DNA of 64,000 bases from UBA7672 sp965279085 (GTDB taxonomy: Bacteria > Pseudomonadota > Alphaproteobacteria > Caulobacterales > Hyphomonadaceae), in contig OZ257149.1 in assembly GCA_965279085.1 (NCBI GenBank), forward strand, positions 1,922,001-1,986,000, in the 5' to 3' direction. This document shows, piece by piece, positions 39,906 through 47,650 of this stretch. The notes beneath the pieces were generated by a model. It was not told where the DNA came from. It did not search any database and saw only the letters and a program-made list of their open reading frames with translations. Made by a program: the position numbers and the translations under genes. Each line of letters begins with the position of its first letter. Position 1 is the first letter of the stretch.

Positions 39906-40154
39906 GTTCCGCCTCCTGCCCCCTCATAACAGCATCACGCAGCCTGCGCACGCAACGCAGAGTCATGCGCAAGCCACGGAAAAATCGACGAAAATGTCGC
40001 ACGCGGAATGTCGACGTGTCGCCTTTCGCGCGAGCTTCGGCAGGCGCATCTATCGCGTGAGCTCGCGGCTGGCCCGGGGTCGGCGTGGCGCGAGCTGGCG
40101 ACGGTATTTTCATCCGGCCCCGCGCCTGATCTTATCAGGCAAGGAGGCTCGACG

Positions 40155-41552
40155 ATGGAATTCGACGCCCTGCTGCTGTCACGCCTGCAGTTCGCCTTCA
40201 CCATCGGCTTTCACATCATCTTCCCGGCCTTCACGATCGGGTTGGCTTCCTTCCTCGCCGTGCTGGAAGGGCTTTGGCTCGCGACGAAGAAGCCGGTCTT
40301 CCGCAACCTCTACCTCTTCTGGGTCAAGATTTTCGCGCTCTCCTTCGGCATGGGCGTCGTCTCGGGCGTGGTGATGTCCTACCAGTTCGGCACGAACTGG
40401 GCCGAGTTCTCCTCCCAGGTCGGCAGCGTCATCGGCCCGCTCCTCGCCTATGAAGTACTCACCGCCTTCTTCCTCGAAGCGTCCTTCCTCGGCGTGATGC
40501 TGTTCGGCTGGAAACGCGTGGGGCCGAAGCTGCACTTCTTCGCCACCTGCATGGTCGCCGTCGGCACGATGATCTCTTCCTTCTGGATCCTCGCCGCCAA
40601 CTCCTGGATGCAGACTCCGCAGGGCTTCGCCTTCGCGCAGGACGGCACGATGGTCGCTACCGACTTCGTGGCCGTGATCTTCAATCCCTCATTGCCGACT
40701 CGCCTCGCGCACATGGTGCTCGCCGCCTTCCTCACGACCGCCATGGTCGTCGCCGGCGCCTCCGCCTTTGCGCTGCTGACGAAGAAAGCCGTGAAGGAAA
40801 GCGGCACGGCGCTGCGCATGGCCGTGCTGATGATGGCGGTCGTCGCCCCGCTGCAGATGGTCGTCGGCCACCAGAGTGGGGAAGTCGCCCACCACTACCA
40901 GCCCGCCAAGGTCGCCGCGATGGAGGGTTGGTGGGAAACCCAATCCCAGCAGCCAACGCTCCTCTTCGGCTGGCCCGATGAGGATGCGGAAACCACCCAC
41001 GCCGCCATCGGCGTTCCCGGCATGGGCTCATGGTTCGTCGCGGGCGATGCCAATGCCGAACTCAAGGGCCTGAAGGCCTTCCCGAAGGAAGATCGCCCAC
41101 CGGTATGGATCACCTTCTGGTCTTTCCGCGTCATGGTCGGCATGGGCCTCGCCATGATCGGGCTCGGCATCTGGGGCGCCGCCGTCTGGCTGATGAAGCG
41201 CATCGACCGCGCGACGCTCTATCACCGCGCCCTCGTCCTCGCCGCGCCATCAGGCTTCATCGCCGTGCTCGCCGGATGGATCGCCGCCGAAGTCGGACGC
41301 CAACCCTACGTGGTCTATGGCATCCTGCGCACCGCCGACGCCGTCTCGCCTGTCGAAGCCGGCGCGGTGGCGACCTCGCTCCTCTTCTTCATGATCGTCT
41401 ATGCGATCGTCTTCTCGGCTGGCGCGCTCTACATCCTGCGCCTCATCGGCAAAGGCCCCGACACCGAAGAACCGCCGCCGAAGGACGTCACGGAACCGCC
41501 CGGCTCGCCGTTGGGCACCGGCGTGAAGAGCGCCGCGACGAAGGAGGGCTGA
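40155..41552 (+). CDS. cioA: Cytochrome bd-type quinol oxidase subunit I, CioA type
   Basis: Heme-bearing subunit of a bd-family terminal oxidase that reduces O2 with quinol in the inner membrane. The 465 residues show S-R-L-Q-F-A-F-T-I-G-F-H-I-I-F-P in helix 1 (with a heme-ligand His), G-x-W-I-L-A-A-N-S-W-M-Q-T-P in the heme domain, and E-V-G-R-Q-P-Y-V-V-Y-G-I-L-R-T-A-D-A-V near the end. The last block and the short Q loop mark the cyanide-insensitive CioA type. ATG 40155 follows a perfect AAGGAGG. It is five bases ahead of cioB. Confidence 0.94.
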   Translation: MEFDALLLSRLQFAFTIGFHIIFPAFTIGLASFLAVLEGLWLATKKPVFRNLYLFWVKIFALSFGMGVVSGVVMSYQFGTNWAEFSSQVGSVIGPLLAYEVLTAFFLEASFLGVMLFGWKRVGPKLHFFATCMVAVGTMISSFWILAANSWMQTPQGFAFAQDGTMVATDFVAVIFNPSLPTRLAHMVLAAFLTTAMVVAGASAFALLTKKAVKESGTALRMAVLMMAVVAPLQMVVGHQSGEVAHHYQPAKVAAMEGWWETQSQQPTLLFGWPDEDAETTHAAIGVPGMGSWFVAGDANAELKGLKAFPKEDRPPVWITFWSFRVMVGMGLAMIGLGIWGAAVWLMKRIDRATLYHRALVLAAPSGFIAVLAGWIAAEVGRQPYVVYGILRTADAVSPVEAGAVATSLLFFMIVYAIVFSAGALYILRLIGKGPDTEEPPPKDVTEPPGSPLGTGVKSAATKEG

Positions 41553-41557
41553 CCCCA

Positions 41558-42586
41558 ATGTTCGGAACAGAACTCTCCATGATCTGGGCGATCCTCATCG
41601 CCGTCGCCGTCTTCCTCTATGTCGCCCTCGACGGCTTCGACCTCGGCGTCGGCATCCTCTTCCCGTTCGCGAAAGACAGTCACGAGCGCGATCAGATGCA
41701 GGCCGCCATCGCGCCCGTGTGGGATGGCAACGAGACATGGCTCGTGCTCGGCGGCGGCGGCCTCTTCGCCGCCTTCCCGAAGGCCTACGCTGCGCTGATG
41801 CCTGCGCTCTACATCCCCATCATCCTGATGCTGCTCGCGTTGATCTTCCGGGGCGTCGCATTCGAGTTCCGCCACCACGGCCGCAAGATGGGCAAGAAGT
41901 GGTGGACCATCGCCTTCTCCGGCGGCTCCATCGTCGCCGCGATTGCGCAGGGCCTTGTGCTCGGCGGCTTCATCCAGGGCGTCAATGTCGTCGATGGCAA
42001 GTTCGTCGGCGGATCGCTCGACTGGCTGACGCCCTTCTCGCTCTTGGTCGCCGCCGCCCTTGTCGCCGGCTACGCCCTGCTCGGGGCGGCCTGGCTTGTG
42101 TTCAAGACGCAAGGCGAACTCTTCGAACGTTCACGCGCCTGGGTGAAACAGCTCGCAGGCCTCTCCGCCCTCGGCATGGGCGCGGTCAGCCTCGCCACGC
42201 TGGGTATCGACCAGCGCGTCACCTATCAGTGGGGCCTCACCATGACGAGCATCGACTGGCCCGTGTTCATCCCTCTCGCGCCCCTGCCGATCGTCGCAGG
42301 TGTCCTCTGCTTCCTGCTCTGGCGCGGCGCGGACCTCCGTCGCCACTACGCGCCCTATCTCTACGCAGTTGGCCTGTTTCTCGTCGGCTATGTCGGCCTC
42401 GCGATCAGCCTCTTCCCCTACATCGTGCCCTTCGCGATGACGCCAGCCGAAGCCGCTGCCGCCGACAACGCGCTCTCGCTCATGCTCTGGGGCGCGATCC
42501 CCATGCTGCCGCTGATCCTCGCCTACACCGCCTACGTCTACTGGCTCTTCCGCGCCAAGGTGACCGATGAAGCGTCCTATCATTGA
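41558..42586 (+). CDS. cioB: Cytochrome bd-type quinol oxidase subunit II, CioB type
   Basis: Membrane partner of CioA, 342 residues with about eight helices. The opening W-A-I-L-I-A-V-A-V-F-L-Y-V-A-L-D-G-F-D-L-G-V-G is the family signature, followed by P-V-W-D-G-N-E-T-W-L-V-L-G-G-G and F-R-G-V-A-F-E-F-R. ATG 41558 follows AAGGAGG, giving strong coupling with cioA. Its last 20 bases overlap the small DUF2474 gene. Confidence 0.95.
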   Translation: MFGTELSMIWAILIAVAVFLYVALDGFDLGVGILFPFAKDSHERDQMQAAIAPVWDGNETWLVLGGGGLFAAFPKAYAALMPALYIPIILMLLALIFRGVAFEFRHHGRKMGKKWWTIAFSGGSIVAAIAQGLVLGGFIQGVNVVDGKFVGGSLDWLTPFSLLVAAALVAGYALLGAAWLVFKTQGELFERSRAWVKQLAGLSALGMGAVSLATLGIDQRVTYQWGLTMTSIDWPVFIPLAPLPIVAGVLCFLLWRGADLRRHYAPYLYAVGLFLVGYVGLAISLFPYIVPFAMTPAEAAAADNALSLMLWGAIPMLPLILAYTAYVYWLFRAKVTDEASYH

Positions 42587-42716
42587 AGGCCCGCCCGAAG
42601 CGGGCGATCCCAAACCGCCTCTCGGCAAGAGCCTCCTCTGGTTCGCCGCGCTATGGGTAGGCGGCCTCACCGCCGTGGCAGTCGTGGCCCACGCGCTGAG
42701 AGCTCTGATCCTGTAA
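42567..42716 (+). CDS. DUF2474 small membrane protein of the bd oxidase
   Basis: A 49-residue protein with one membrane helix (about 22-44) after a proline-rich start (M-K-R-P-I-I-E-G-P-P), including L-L-W-F-A-A-L-W-V-G-G-L-T-A. ATG 42567 follows AAGG at six bases and overlaps the cioB end by 20 bases. DUF2474 proteins occur next to CioAB and are thought to be small accessory subunits, as CydX is for CydAB. It is too short for most gene-calling cut-offs. Confidence 0.8.
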   Translation: MKRPIIEGPPEAGDPKPPLGKSLLWFAALWVGGLTAVAVVAHALRALIL

Positions 42717-42730
42717 GCAGTCTAGGCAAT

Positions 42731-42787
42731 CGTTTAGCTCCACTGACTGGCGCCCCGGCGCGTGATGTCCTAAACGGCGGTCCAGTC
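42731..42787 (+). promoter_or_regulatory. Structured metZ leader, pseudoknot-capable
   Basis: CGTTTAG (42731-42737) pairs with CTAAACG (42770-42776). Inside that loop GACTGG (42745-42750) pairs with CCAGTC (42782-42787), which lies beyond it, so the two helices form an H-type pseudoknot or compete. A GCGC/GCGC hairpin (42750-42761) sits between. The second partner ends six bases before the metZ ribosome-binding site AAGG. A translational riboswitch is a reasonable hypothesis; it does not match the SAM-II sequence consensus as I recall it. Confidence 0.4.
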
Positions 42788-42804
42788 AACGAAAGGCAGC
42801 CGCC

Positions 42805-44004
42805 ATGACCGACGCAAACAAACCCCCGAAATCCGGCAAATGGCGCCCGCAGACCATGATGGTCCGCGGCGGCACTGTGCGTTCCGAATTCGGCGAGACG
42901 TCGGAAGCGCTCTATCTGAATTCCGGCTTCGTCTATGACAGCCCGGAACAGCAATCGGCCCGCATGGCTGGCGACGAGCCCGGCTACATCTATTCGCGCT
43001 ATGCGAACCCGACCGTACGCATGTTCGAGGAACGCCTCGCGCAGATCGAGGGCGCGGAAGACTGCCGCGCCACGGCCAGCGGCATGGCCGCGATCCACAC
43101 CATGCTCGTCGCCCCGGTGAAGCCCGGCGACCGCATCGTCGCCCCGCGCCAGCTCTTCTCGTCCGTCGTCTGGATCCTCAAGAACGTCATGCCGAAGATG
43201 GGCGTCGAGGTGACGTGGGTCGACGGCTCGGACCTCAACCAGTGGGAAAGGGCGACCACGAAGCCCTGCCGCTTCGCGATCATCGAGACGCCGTCCAACC
43301 CACTCCTTGATGCCGTGGACATCCGCGCAGTAGCAGACCTCGTGCATGGCGCTGGCGGCGAGCTGATCGTCGACAACGTCTTCGCCTCGCCCATCCTGCA
43401 GAAGCCGCTCGCGCTCGGCGCCGACTGGGTCGTCTATTCAACCACCAAGCACATGGACGGTCAGGGCCGCACGCTCGGCGGCGCCATCCTCGGCAAGACC
43501 AAGAAGATCGAGGACGATCTCCAGCAATACTACCGCCACACCGGCCCCTCCATGTCGCCGTTCAACGCGTGGGTGGTGCTGAAAGGCCTCGAGACGATGG
43601 ACCTCCGCGTCCGCCGCATGAGCGACAATGCGCGCCAGATCGCCGACCGCCTCGCGAGCAACAGGAAGATAGCCGCCGTCCGCTATCCGGGTCGCAGCGA
43701 CCACCCGCACCACAACATCCACGCCTCGCAGATGCCCGAAGGCGGCGGCTCGATGGTCGCCCTCTCGATCAAGGGCGGCCGCGACGCCGCCTACGCCGCG
43801 CTGAACAAGCTCAGCCTCATCGACATCTCCAACAATCTCGGAGACTCGAAATCGCTGATCACCCACCCGGCGACGACGACGCATCGCACGCTCACTGATG
43901 AAGAGCGCGCCGCCATCGGCCTCGACGACACCTGGGTCCGCCTCTCCGTCGGCCTCGAAGATCCGGCCGACATCGCCGAGGATCTCGAACAGGCGCTGGG
44001 TTAG
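42805..44004 (+). CDS. metZ: O-succinylhomoserine sulfhydrylase
   Basis: PLP enzyme of the Cys/Met metabolism family that makes homocysteine from O-succinyl- or O-acetylhomoserine and sulfide. The 399 residues show S-R-Y-A-N-P-T at 64-70, A-S-G-M-A-A-I at 91-97, and the PLP lysine K215 in Y-S-T-T-K-H-M-D-G-Q. The later W-V-V-L-K-G-L-E-T-M is the family norm. It is preceded by a structured leader and has the start ATG 42805 behind AAGG. MetY-type or cystathionine enzymes are less likely from length and motif. Confidence 0.92.
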   Translation: MTDANKPPKSGKWRPQTMMVRGGTVRSEFGETSEALYLNSGFVYDSPEQQSARMAGDEPGYIYSRYANPTVRMFEERLAQIEGAEDCRATASGMAAIHTMLVAPVKPGDRIVAPRQLFSSVVWILKNVMPKMGVEVTWVDGSDLNQWERATTKPCRFAIIETPSNPLLDAVDIRAVADLVHGAGGELIVDNVFASPILQKPLALGADWVVYSTTKHMDGQGRTLGGAILGKTKKIEDDLQQYYRHTGPSMSPFNAWVVLKGLETMDLRVRRMSDNARQIADRLASNRKIAAVRYPGRSDHPHHNIHASQMPEGGGSMVALSIKGGRDAAYAALNKLSLIDISNNLGDSKSLITHPATTTHRTLTDEERAAIGLDDTWVRLSVGLEDPADIAEDLEQALG

Positions 44005-44087
44005 GCCGCGACAAACCGTCCGCCATCGTCAGGACGCCCGTTTACCGGGCGCTCCTGACCATGAGCGATGCTCACTCCTCTCTTTAG

Positions 44088-44120
44088 TTGCGATTGCAAC
44101 GTATTTTGTTGCAGTCGCAA
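44088..44120. promoter_or_regulatory. 13-bp dyad upstream of yceI, candidate operator
   Basis: TTGCGATTGCAAC (44088-44100) and GTTGCAGTCGCAA (44108-44120) pair at 12 of 13 positions around GTATTTT, about 90 bases before the yceI start. TTGCA-type dyads of this kind are used by MarR- and HxlR-like regulators. The regulator is not identifiable in the window. Confidence 0.5.
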
Positions 44121-44208
44121 CGACTCGGTCCATATCAACACCATGAACGCAAACGCCGCGAGTCACGCGGCGGGGGGCGTGCCTGTCAATTGAAGGACTG
44201 TTTGCCAC

Positions 44209-44919
44209 ATGAAAATGCTTTTCGCCGGCGCATCGCTCGCGCTCCTCGCCGCCGCCTGCAGCCCCGCGCCGCTGGTCAGCGAGACGCCCGTCGTCGCCAA
44301 TGCTGAAGTCGCCGCGTCCGCACCAATCGCCATCGCCTCGCCCGCTGGCGAATACGTCTCCGACCCCAACCATTCGAGCGTGGAGTTCAAGCTCCAGCAC
44401 CTCGGCCTGTCCTACTACGCGATGAAGTTCAAATCGTACGACGCGACCGTCTCGTTCGATCCGGCCAACATCGCCGCCTCGAAAGTCACCGCCACGATTC
44501 TGCCGGGCAACATCCTCGCCGGCTATCCCAGCGACTACGTCGCCAACCACAAGGGTACGAAGTTCACCTCCTGGGAAGACGATCTCGCCAACAGCACAAA
44601 CTTCCTCGATGCGAAGCAATTCCCGACCATCACCTTCGCCTCGACCACAGTTGCGGCAAGCAGCGAGCGTTCCGCGAAAGTCACCGGCGACCTCACCCTG
44701 AAAGGCGTCACCAAGCCGATCACGCTGGACGTCACCTTCTCGGGCGAGACCGCCGCCCACCCATTCTCGAAGACCCCCGCCATCGGCTTCTCGGCCACGG
44801 GCACGTTCAAGCGTTCCGACTTCGGCCTCGATTATCTCTCCGGCATGATCGGCGATGATGTCAGCATCGAGATCGAAGGCGACTTCATCCAGAAGGCCGC
44901 CCCGCAACCGGCTCAGTAA
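44209..44919 (+). CDS. YceI-family lipocalin-like lipoprotein
   Basis: Periplasmic YceI-family protein, a beta-barrel that binds isoprenoid-like lipids such as quinone precursors. The signal ends in L-L-A-A-A-C, so it is probably a lipoprotein. The 236 residues include G-E-Y-V-S-D-P-N-H-S-S-V-E-F near 47-60, F-P-T-I-T-F-A-S and V-T-G-D-L-T-L-K-G-V-T-K-P-I, and F-K-R-S-D-F-G-L-D-Y; the first and last are family signatures. A dyad upstream suggests regulation; a strong terminator follows 24 bases after the stop. Confidence 0.93.
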   Translation: MKMLFAGASLALLAAACSPAPLVSETPVVANAEVAASAPIAIASPAGEYVSDPNHSSVEFKLQHLGLSYYAMKFKSYDATVSFDPANIAASKVTATILPGNILAGYPSDYVANHKGTKFTSWEDDLANSTNFLDAKQFPTITFASTTVAASSERSAKVTGDLTLKGVTKPITLDVTFSGETAAHPFSKTPAIGFSATGTFKRSDFGLDYLSGMIGDDVSIEIEGDFIQKAAPQPAQ

Positions 44920-44943
44920 CCGCAGTAATCGTTTCGCACACGG

Positions 44944-44982
44944 AAGGGGCGCGGGCACTTGTGGCCCGCGCCCCTTCTCTTT
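44944..44982 (+). terminator. Intrinsic terminator after yceI
   Basis: A perfect 13-bp stem (44944-44956 with 44964-44976; arm AAGGGGCGCGGGC) with seven-base loop is followed by CTCTTT. One of the clearest terminators in the window. Confidence 0.85.
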
Positions 44983-45022
44983 AAGCCGGGTCGCGGGGAT
45001 CACAGTCAAAAGGCGGGGCAAC

Positions 45023-45430
45023 GTGGCGAGCGCCTATCCATATCAAGCCGAGACGGATGGCGTCATCGTGCGCGTCCGCCCCACGTTCATCGACGCCGAA
45101 AGCTCGCCGGAGGACGATCGCTTCCTCTGGGCCTATCATGTCGAGATCGAGAACCGCGGCCGCCGCACCATCCAACTGATGACGCGCTACTGGAAGATCA
45201 CTGACGGCGATGGGCGCATGCAGGAAGTTCGCGGTGAAGGCGTCATCGGCAAGCAGCCCGTGCTGCGCCCCGGCGCCAGCTTCGAATACACATCCGGCTG
45301 CCCGCTCACCACGCCGTCAGGCATGATGCAGGGCGCCTACCAGTTCGAGGACGACAAGGGCGCAACGCTCGAGGCGATCATCCCGCTCTTCGCCCTCGAC
45401 AGCCCGTATGACGAGCGCCGCCCGAACTGA
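45023..45430 (+). CDS. apaG: ApaG protein
   Basis: Small beta-sandwich protein (DUF525/ApaG, fibronectin-like) linked genetically to Co2+/Mg2+ tolerance in Salmonella; its molecular role is unclear. The 135 residues carry F-L-W-A-Y-H-V-E-I-E-N-R-G, V-Q/L-M-T-R-Y-W-K-I-T-D, G-V-I-G-K-Q-P-V-L-R-P-G and F-E-Y-T-S-G-C-P-L-T-T-P, all family hallmarks. The frame is open far upstream, so GTG 45023 behind AAGGCGGGG is chosen. It is close to hslO and argF, a neighbourhood I recall in related genomes. Confidence 0.92.
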   Translation: MASAYPYQAETDGVIVRVRPTFIDAESSPEDDRFLWAYHVEIENRGRRTIQLMTRYWKITDGDGRMQEVRGEGVIGKQPVLRPGASFEYTSGCPLTTPSGMMQGAYQFEDDKGATLEAIIPLFALDSPYDERRPN

Positions 45431-45434
45431 GCGT

Positions 45435-45559
45435 ACGCGCTCGTCCTTCGACGGACGGCCCTTCGGGCCTGCTCAGGATGAGGGCTAAGCCACCGCCAGT
45501 AGAGTAGCGCTCATGGTGAGCAGGCGGCGAAGCCGCCGTCCGTCGAACCACGAGCGCGT
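45435..45559. repeat. Large imperfect inverted repeat (GTCGAAC family)
   Basis: ACGCGCTCGT at 45435 pairs with ACGAGCGCGT at its right end, and inside that GACGGACGGC with GCCGTCCGTC and CCTGCTCA with TGAGCAGG. The element fills the whole gap between apaG and convergent hslO, so it may stabilise or end both transcripts. It shares the GTGAGC and GTCGAACCA words with the repeat at 51078-51153. Confidence 0.8.
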
Positions 45560-45561
45560 GC

Positions 45562-46494
45562 TCAGATCCTGTCGACCGGGAAACGATAAAGCCTGCCACA
45601 GAACTGGCAGTCCGCCGTGATCGCGCCGTCGGCTTCCGCAAGCGACACGATCTCGTCACGCGGCATGTTGCGCAGCGTGGTCAGCAGCTTCTCGTCCGAG
45701 CAGGTGCACTTGTCCGTCAGCGGCTTCGGCGGCTCCAGCCGCACGCCGTTCTCGTGGAACAGGCGGAACAGCAGCGTGGCCGAAGACACATCCGGATCGA
45801 CCAGCTCGATGTCCTCGATCGTGTCGAACAGGTGGCGTGCATTCTCCCACGGCTCGTCGGTCGCGCCACGCGTCGCGTCGCCCGCAACCTGCTGGATCAA
45901 CGCACCGCCCGAACGCCACCGCTTGGTGCCGCCCAGTTCGGAAATCTCCGCCACGGCGAGACGAACGCGCGTCGGCACCTGGTCCGACTGCGAGAACCAG
46001 ACCTGCGCGCAGTCTGCCAGCGTCGCGCCCTCGACGGGCACGAGGCTCTGCCACGGCGCCTGGTCAGGATCATTCGGCTGCAGCAGCAGCGCAAGCACGC
46101 CCTTCGCCATCAGCTGCGGCATGTGCGGCCGCTGGCCCTTGTTGATGCGGTCGAGATTGTCCCACTTCGCCTTGTCGAGGCGCAGGTAGCCGCGCACGCC
46201 GCCATCGGAGCGCGCTTCGGCTACCATCAGCGGCACCGGGCCTTCGCCCTGCGCCTGCACCATCACGCGGCCATCGAATTTCAGCGACGCCGACACCAGC
46301 ACCGCCAGCGTCACCGCCTCGCCGAGCAGATGAGCGGCCCAGCGCGGATAATCGTGGCGCTTCAGAATGGGGTCGAGCACGCCATCGCCCAGCCGCGCGA
46401 TGCGGCCACGGACGGACGTGTCCTCGATCTGGAACGACGCAACGAAGTCGTCGCCAGCCCCAAGCGGGTCATTCGGCATAGGTTTATCGGCCAT
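45562..46494 (-). CDS. hslO: Hsp33 redox chaperone
   Basis: Redox-regulated holdase chaperone in the cytosol, active under oxidation. Four zinc-binding cysteines are present: C-x-C at 263/265 and C-x-x-C at 296/299, in the 310-residue form starting at ATG 46494. Earlier blocks are H-L-L-G-E-A-V-T-L-A, D-P-D-Q-A-P-W-Q-S and the G-Y-L-R-L-D block. A longer start at 46530 is possible. It is convergent with apaG across a repeat. Loss of the zinc would unfold the C-terminal switch in the known mechanism. Confidence 0.94.
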   Translation of the reverse strand: MADKPMPNDPLGAGDDFVASFQIEDTSVRGRIARLGDGVLDPILKRHDYPRWAAHLLGEAVTLAVLVSASLKFDGRVMVQAQGEGPVPLMVAEARSDGGVRGYLRLDKAKWDNLDRINKGQRPHMPQLMAKGVLALLLQPNDPDQAPWQSLVPVEGATLADCAQVWFSQSDQVPTRVRLAVAEISELGGTKRWRSGGALIQQVAGDATRGATDEPWENARHLFDTIEDIELVDPDVSSATLLFRLFHENGVRLEPPKPLTDKCTCSDEKLLTTLRNMPRDEIVSLAEADGAITADCQFCGRLYRFPVDRI

Positions 46495-46589
46495 TCCGGG
46501 GGAGCTACCATGTGTGAGCATCCGCGCCAAATGGGCGCCGGGACGCAGGGTTTCAAGCCGCCCTGGCTCTCTCCCGATCGCGCGAACTC

Positions 46590-46648
46590 TCTCCTCCGCA
46601 CCCCCGCCTTCGCGGGGAATGCGGACAACAAGTTGTCCGCTTCCAACC
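46590..46648. repeat. Dispersed repeat, single-arm copy
   Basis: CCCCCGCCTTCGCGGGGAA followed by GCGGACAACAAGTTGTCCGC matches the right arm and terminal hairpin of the element at 12541-12664. Only one arm is present, between the divergent hslO and the next membrane-protein gene. Confidence 0.75.
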
Positions 46649-46709
46649 CGTGCTCCCAGCTTGTCCCCACGCCTCGCCTTGCTAATCTGCGCGCGACAGG
46701 GGGACTTTC

Positions 46710-47648
46710 ATGAAACTGCCGGTTCTCAAGGCCGTTGCGACGACCTTCGCCTTCACGCTGGAAAACCTGCTCACCCTGCTGCGGATCGTCTGGGCGCCGT
46801 ATCTGGTTAGCTTCGCCCTCACCGTCGCCTTCCAGTACCATGTGCACAGCCGCATCGCCGATTTCATGGGCGGCGATCTCGGCTACGCCCAGATGCTAGG
46901 CGTCAACAACCAGATCGGATTCCTCAACCTCTGCCTCAACATCGCGACCGGCCTGCTCAACCTGATGATCGCGGCGGGCATCCTCCGCTTCGTCATAGAC
47001 GGCGAGAAGCCGAAGCTGCCCTTCTACATCCGCTGGAGCAGCGATGAGTGGATCCTCCTCGGAACCGTCATCGCCACCTTCGCCGCCATCTGGCTGTTCA
47101 CCTTCGCGGGCGGTCTCGCGATCGTGGCGGCGAGAGGCCTCGTCATGTCCACGCCCGCGCTCGGCTGGATCATCCCGATCGTCTTCCTGCTTGCCTTCCT
47201 CTTCCTGATGGTTCGCCTCTACCTCGCCTTTCCCGCCGGCATCGGCCGCGGCGAGTTCGGCGTCGGCCCGGCATGGGCCGCATCAGGCGGCCAGTTCTTC
47301 CGCCTCCTCGCCTATCTCATCATCTGGGGCATCCTCGGCATCCTGCTCCAGATCGCAGCCATCGCCGTCGTGGCGCCCGACGTGCTCGCCGCCTTCTACG
47401 ACGCGTTCACCTGGGGGCCGGAGTGGATATCCTCCATCGACCTCAACCTGCGCATCATGGAATCGGTCGACGCCACCACGCCGCTCGGCATTCTCAGGAT
47501 CGGCGGCCTCTGGACGTTCAACCTCGTCTCGACCGTCGTCGGCACGATCGCCATGGGCGTCGCCTGGCGCATGATCGACGACAAGCCCACACGCGCGAAA
47601 GGCGTGCCGGACGTCGAAGGCTCCGCCAGCTCGGTGATGGGGTTCTAG
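46710..47648 (+). CDS. Hypothetical polytopic membrane protein
   Basis: 312-residue protein with six or seven hydrophobic segments (near 27-45, 65-95, 112-135, 145-170, 190-220, 260-290) and no recognised motif. The C-terminal tail is short and hydrophilic (D-D-K-P-T-R). It begins at ATG 46710 after GGGGGAC and stops three bases before the convergent histidine kinase gene. Similar proteins of unknown function are common in alphaproteobacteria; no role can be given. Confidence 0.8.
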   Translation: MKLPVLKAVATTFAFTLENLLTLLRIVWAPYLVSFALTVAFQYHVHSRIADFMGGDLGYAQMLGVNNQIGFLNLCLNIATGLLNLMIAAGILRFVIDGEKPKLPFYIRWSSDEWILLGTVIATFAAIWLFTFAGGLAIVAARGLVMSTPALGWIIPIVFLLAFLFLMVRLYLAFPAGIGRGEFGVGPAWAASGGQFFRLLAYLIIWGILGILLQIAAIAVVAPDVLAAFYDAFTWGPEWISSIDLNLRIMESVDATTPLGILRIGGLWTFNLVSTVVGTIAMGVAWRMIDDKPTRAKGVPDVEGSASSVMGF

Positions 47649-47650
47649 GG

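Noticed and set aside
42717..42804. SAM-II riboswitch before metZ
   Set aside because: The pseudoknot topology is similar, but the conserved sequence blocks I know for SAM-II are not present; listed only as a structured leader.
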